A stretch of 64,000 bases of DNA from the NCBI GenBank assembly GCA_024734555.1, contig JANPWX010000209.1, forward strand, positions 726,407-790,406, in the 5' to 3' direction. The translations under genes and the position numbers were made by a program. The stretch comes from Trochalopteron elliotii. Taxonomy: Eukaryota; Chordata; Aves; Passeriformes; Leiothrichidae. Shown in pieces: positions 63,651-64,000 of this stretch. Every line of letters begins with the position of its first letter. Position 1 is the stretch's first letter. The notes under the pieces were generated by a model. That model was not told the origin of the DNA, did not search any database, and saw only the letters and a program-made list of their open reading frames with translations.

Positions 63651-63838
63651 CCGTATGAGTTCTGAAGCACAGACCGTGACCGACACCCACAAGGTAGCAC
63701 TAAAACTCTGTTAGTAGTCACAAGTTGCAGCATGCTGTAGGCCACAGCACCACAACGAAGTCTTCATCCCGAACGATTCCCGTGCCGGCATATGACATTG
63801 AAAACAAGCTCGGCTGGGAGCTTGAGGCAATTTCCCAC

Positions 63839-63998
63839 CTGTTGGATGCTCCGTTCGATTCCCCGCGCCCCTTCTGGGAACTGGGAGGATGTTTAGAAAG
63901 CGCCGGTACCGAACACCCACGAGGCAGCACGGTCGCGCCGGCCCAGCCGCCGGGGCACGAGGTGCTCCCGGGGCAGCCCTTAAGGGGGCCAGAGCCAT
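63839..63998 (-). CDS. Weak candidate for PLBD1 exon 1 (partial, uncertain)
   Basis: A GC- and CpG-rich stretch at the window edge has an ATG at 63998 on the - strand. It stays open for 160 bases to a CAG|GTGGGA donor at 63839, ending in phase 1 as required by exon 2 (giving a Glu codon). Against it, the peptide begins MALAPLRAAPGAPRAPAAGP and lacks the hydrophobic core of a signal peptide, which PLBD1 needs. The phase match has a one in three chance of being accidental. The CpG-rich character could equally mark a promoter or 5' UTR, with the true exon 1 here or beyond the window. Confidence 0.2.
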
Positions 63999-64000
63999 CC

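Larger units (their letters stand above)
56959..63838 (-). other. PLBD1: PLBD1 first intron (right end uncertain)
   Basis: At least 6.9 kb of AT-rich sequence upstream of exon 2. It includes an endogenous retroviral 3' end (about 60500-61640) and CR1 fragments (61999-62467 and 63590-63650). No signal-peptide exon with a hydrophobic core was found inside it. The right boundary depends on where exon 1 is. Confidence 0.6.

Noticed and set aside
63860..63880. A tRNA B-box-like GTTCGATTCC on the + strand
   Set aside because: No A box at the right distance and no cloverleaf arms could be formed around it, so it is not called a tRNA or tRNA-derived SINE.
1..64000. A novel defence, toxin or biosynthetic gene system
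   Set aside because: All convincing coding sequence belongs to two known vertebrate genes. The remaining open frames are short, intronic and unsupported.

Overview
The window is vertebrate nuclear DNA, almost certainly from a bird. It has small exons with GT-AG introns, several CR1 LINE fragments of avian type, and LTRs that resemble avian endogenous retrovirus LTRs. One LTR (28171-28738) matches, from memory, the ERVL-like solo LTRs common in bird genomes. The species cannot be fixed from the sequence alone. There is no bacterial gene, CRISPR array or operon. Nearly all the open frames are chance frames in introns.

Two known genes account for all the convincing coding sequence. On the + strand, 5798-16838 carries the last five coding exons of ATF7IP (MCAF1), the SETDB1 cofactor. 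They encode the SUMO-interacting motif, a Pro/Gln-rich linker and the C-terminal fibronectin type III domain. Its probable 3' UTR runs to about 21865. On the - strand, 25634-56958 carries ten coding exons of PLBD1, a phospholipase B-like lysosomal/secreted hydrolase, including the stop codon and poly(A) signal. All internal splice phases join without a frame break. Exon 1 with the signal peptide is not convincingly present; a weak candidate lies in the GC-rich last 160 bases. The two genes converge tail to tail across about 3.7 kb. As I recall the human map, this is the same order as on 12p13.

The remainder is intron and repeat. CR1 fragments lie at 6826-6962, 7170-7625, 10160-10262, 55861-55990, 61999-62467 and 63590-63650. 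LTR-type sequences lie at 28171-28738, 32698-32920, about 55015-55735 and about 60500-61640; the last appears to keep a polypurine tract and part of the internal region. Small tandem duplications, palindromes and a microsatellite are scattered through the introns and the ATF7IP 3' UTR.

I found no previously undescribed system. The points most worth a second look are the insertion next to the presumed nucleophile cysteine of PLBD1, the retroviral 3' end with a Cys-rich reading frame near 61.4 kb, and the possible first PLBD1 exon at the window edge.
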